This document shows positions 57,601 through 60,000 of a stretch of 60,000 nucleotides of DNA, piece by piece; positions within the stretch are counted from its first letter, which is position 1, and each line of letters starts with the position of its first letter. This DNA is from Owenia fusiformis (lineage: Eukaryota; Annelida; Polychaeta; Sabellida; Oweniidae), in the NCBI GenBank assembly GCA_903813345.2, contig CAIIXF020000009.1:17325759-17385758 (forward strand), written 5' to 3'. The translations under genes were made by a program, and so were the position numbers. The notes below the pieces were generated by a model that saw only the letters and a program-made list of their open reading frames with translations, was not told the origin of the DNA and made no database searches.

Positions 57601-58686
57601 AAAAGGTGCCCCACGTAAGCCCCCCAGGGTTCAGAGGCATGGCTGTTAACAGGGTATACTGCTAATTCTTGAGAAAATGTGACTATCAGGTTGTATGTTT
57701 ATGATCAGGTGGGTACCTTTTGTAAAGACAGGTTGCAAATTGTAAAAGAAATTTGAGCTTTAAGGCATAGCTTAGGCTTATGCATAGCTAGGCAAGGTAT
57801 GTCCAATTCCAGCCAATAAGAACATGTTATTTCACGTACTGCTTTCTGTTATATTACCAATAACACATTAGTTGTATGGTTGTCAATGTGAAAACTGGGA
57901 CAACAGATTGAAAACGATGCTTTACCAACTTGACCCTTGCAAAAAGCTTCATTAGAAAATATGTTCTTTTAGTGATTTTGTAGAAAATATTGTGCAATAT
58001 GTGAAAAGAATTTAAGCCCAAGGCCCAATGCAATGTGGCTGCTTCATTCCATTCAGGCGTTATTTCCTAAACTTTGTATTCCCGCTGCGCGGTCATTCAA
58101 AGATTTGGAAACAAAACCTTCCATGGAATGATTCAGTGAGTCCAGGGCTTAAATCCTTAATTTAATAAGTCCAAACGTTTCAGATGATATCAGAGAATTG
58201 GCTCTTGATATGAGGATGGTCATTTTGAAGCACCCTCTGAAGCCATACAAATTACAAAGTACATATTGATCTACATCTACATCAATAATTCGCAAAAGGC
58301 TAATAAGCCCATTTAAAGCAGATATATAGTTTAACAGTGATATAATTTGAATAGAATACAATTTGAACCTTAACATTTAAAAAATAGAACTATGGATTAC
58401 AACTCATTTTAAAATGTACACTGAAATCATGAAACACTTCTCCACTTAAGGAGGCATCTTCCCCAAGGTCGATGCTCCCGTTCGTAGAACGATCAATGTA
58501 TTCAATGAATATGATTATAATACATGTATTACTCTCACCTTTGGTCCACCATACTCTTCTCCCATCTTCAGCTGATATATGTCCACATAGGCCCCCATAG
58601 GTATTGTCTCAATTAGAAGCAGGACACATGTACCAAATGTGCTGGGGCCTCCTTCTGTTGACACCTCAACCTTACTTGTCACCTCC
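54656..58686 (-). CDS. PIGX: Phosphatidylinositol-glycan biosynthesis class X protein (PIG-X), 3' part
   Basis: ER membrane protein that stabilises PIGM, the first GPI mannosyltransferase. Minus-strand exons 58539-58686, 56196-56403, 55778-55872, 54656-54808 join in phase. They read VLLLIETIPMGAYVDIYQLK, ISEYIDIEKPDYESTKHDIY, YPLHLRYHRLRKN, CYPHQSTTCTWKELGY, FLVPVGN, then a hydrophobic span (HIFLVTTVTIATTLMGCAYI) and a short lumen/cytosol tail ending GKTN-TGA. The luminal PIG-X domain, the paired cysteines before Trp and the single C-terminal membrane anchor match the family. The 5' exons, including the signal peptide, lie beyond the window. Confidence 0.88.
54884..55417. mobile_element. ~530-bp MITE with ~80-bp inverted ends in PIGX
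   Basis: Left: CACCGGAATAGCCTGAC, GTAAAGTCAGATACC, TTGTCACAAATGGCGGACAT. Right: the inverse (ATGTCTGCCATTTGTGACAA, CAGTATCTGACTTTAC, GTCAGGCTATTCCGGGGTG). It lies in the last PIGX intron. Non-coding. Confidence 0.8.
57065..57185. repeat. ~31-bp tandem repeat, 3-4 copies
   Basis: Units GCCATACCAAATGTCCAAAT then ATAAGACCAAT, in PIGX intron between exons 58539-58686 and 56196-56403. Confidence 0.7.
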
Positions 58687-58879
58687 CTATGGAAAGGAAT
58701 TTATATGAAGGCATCCTAATATTAATCGTCATTTGAAAAAAATATTATTTAGCATTTATATTATGAATTAAGAAGGTGTTCAACATGAGATACAAAGAAG
58801 ACATACATCACAGATGATATCCACAGTAGATGATATTCAACATATTAAATAAAGATTCACATGTATACATGAAGGTTGT

Positions 58880-60000
58880 ACACTGTTGGGGGCATACAAC
58901 ACAATCAAATGATGCACAATATGGATAATAGAATCTGATAAACATAGATGATGTACAATGTAAATGAGACTCAATACAATCAAATGAAACATAATATTAA
59001 TGATATTTAATACAGATGATGTAATGTTATTGTAAATGGCACTGAACACAGTGGGATGATGTACGATAGAGATAATATTCAACAAAGATGATGTACAATA
59101 TAAATGGCACCAAACACAGTGAGACAATGTACAATACAGATGATATTCTACATAGATGATGAGCTATGCAAATAGCACTCCACACAGTGATATGATGTAC
59201 AATACAGATGATATTCTACATAGATGATGAGCTATGCAAATAGCACTCCACACAGTGATATGATGTACAATACAGATGATATTCTACATAGATGATAAGC
59301 TATGCAAATAGCACTCCACACAGTGATATGATGTACAATACAGATGATATTCTACATAGATGATGAGCTATGCAAATAGCACTCAACACAGTGATATGAT
59401 GTACAATACAGAATGATGATATTCTACATAGATGATAAGCTATGCAAATAGCACTCCACACAGTGATATGATGTACAATACAGATGATATTCTACATAGA
59501 TGATGAGCTATGCAAATAGCACTCCACACAGTGATATGATGTACAATACAGATGATATTCTACATAGATGATAAGCTATGCAAATAGCACTCCACACAGT
59601 GATATGATGTACAATACAGATGATATTCTACATAGATGATGAGCTATGCAAATAGCACTCAACACAGTGATATGATGTACAATATAGATGATATTCAACC
59701 CAGATGATGAGCTATGCAAATAGCACTCAATACAGTGATATGATGTACAATACAGATGATATTCTACATAGATGATGAGCTATGCAAATAGCACTCAACA
59801 CAGTGGTATGATGAATAATATAGATGATATTCTACATAGATGATGAGCTATGCAAATAGCACTCCACACAGTGGTATGATGTACAATATAGAGGATATTC
59901 TACATAGATGATGAGCTATGCAAATAGCACTCCACACAGTGATATGATGTACAATATAGAGGATATTCTACATAGATGATGAGCTATGCAAATAGCACTC
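58880..60000. repeat. 68-bp minisatellite containing the octamer ATGCAAAT
   Basis: From ~59150 to the window edge, 12-13 units of 68 bp: GATATGATGTACAATACAGA, TGATATTCTACATAGATGAT, GAGCTATGCAAATAGCACTC, CACACAGT. Diverged units extend back to ~58880. ATGCAAAT is intact at 59166, 59234, 59302, 59370, 59442, 59510, 59578, 59646, 59714, 59782, 59850, 59918 and 59986. Units alternate GATGAGC / GATAAGC between 59229 and 59641, a dimeric higher-order pattern. Upstream of the known PIGX exons, probably in an intron. Confidence 0.95.

Noticed and set aside
59150-60000. CRISPR-like or coding repeat
   Set aside because: 68-bp units without spacers and with no sustained open frame; a minisatellite.

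Overview
The window is nuclear DNA of an invertebrate animal. It is AT-rich and intron-dense, with GT-AG introns, animal orthologues in every gene and a heavy load of short non-autonomous transposons. Repeats carrying GTCC/GTCCG microsatellites and 'aaaatggcggccatttt' blocks recall those I associate with lophotrochozoans (mollusc-like genomes), but the sequence does not fix the phylum. There are no bacterial features, rRNA genes or CRISPR arrays.

Layout. (1) 2-6032 (+): last eight exons of a GH31 alpha-glucosidase; the window cuts off the 5' part. (2) 6033-10174: intergenic, with a mariner-like relic, nuclear-receptor half-site repeats, a ~950-bp foldback element and a 1.3-kb minisatellite. 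(3) 10175-13184 (+): complete four-exon TPRG1L-like gene (271 aa). (4) 13185-17287: no further gene. (5) 17288-24993 (-): AIMP2, the scaffold of the multi-tRNA-synthetase complex; three exons are secure and the first is a candidate. (6) 25000-29250: divergent AIMP2/BPTF interval. (7) 29254-53236 (+): complete BPTF/NURF301 in 26 coding exons, whose reading phases all close to give a 2,748-residue protein (DDT, PHD, conserved central blocks, two more PHD fingers, bromodomain). (8) 54656-58686 (-): last four exons of PIGX, tail-to-tail with BPTF; poly(A) signals face each other about 40 bp apart. (9) 58700-60000: a 68-bp minisatellite with a perfect ATGCAAAT octamer in 13 consecutive units.

The genes have unrelated housekeeping jobs: glycogen/oligosaccharide hydrolysis, synaptic or phosphoinositide-linked (TPRG1L), translation complex scaffolding, chromatin remodelling and GPI-anchor synthesis. 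They look like a chance neighbourhood.

Most unusual observation: intron-exon boundaries appear to have been copied in tandem into the neighbouring intron. The BPTF exon carrying the second half of PHD finger 2 is preceded by ten head-to-tail 56-bp units. Each contains the 3' splice-site region plus the first ~29 nt of that exon. The PHD1 exon of the same gene is preceded by about six older copies of its own acceptor and exon start, and a donor-side echo is seen in the GH31 gene. I know of no described feature of this type.
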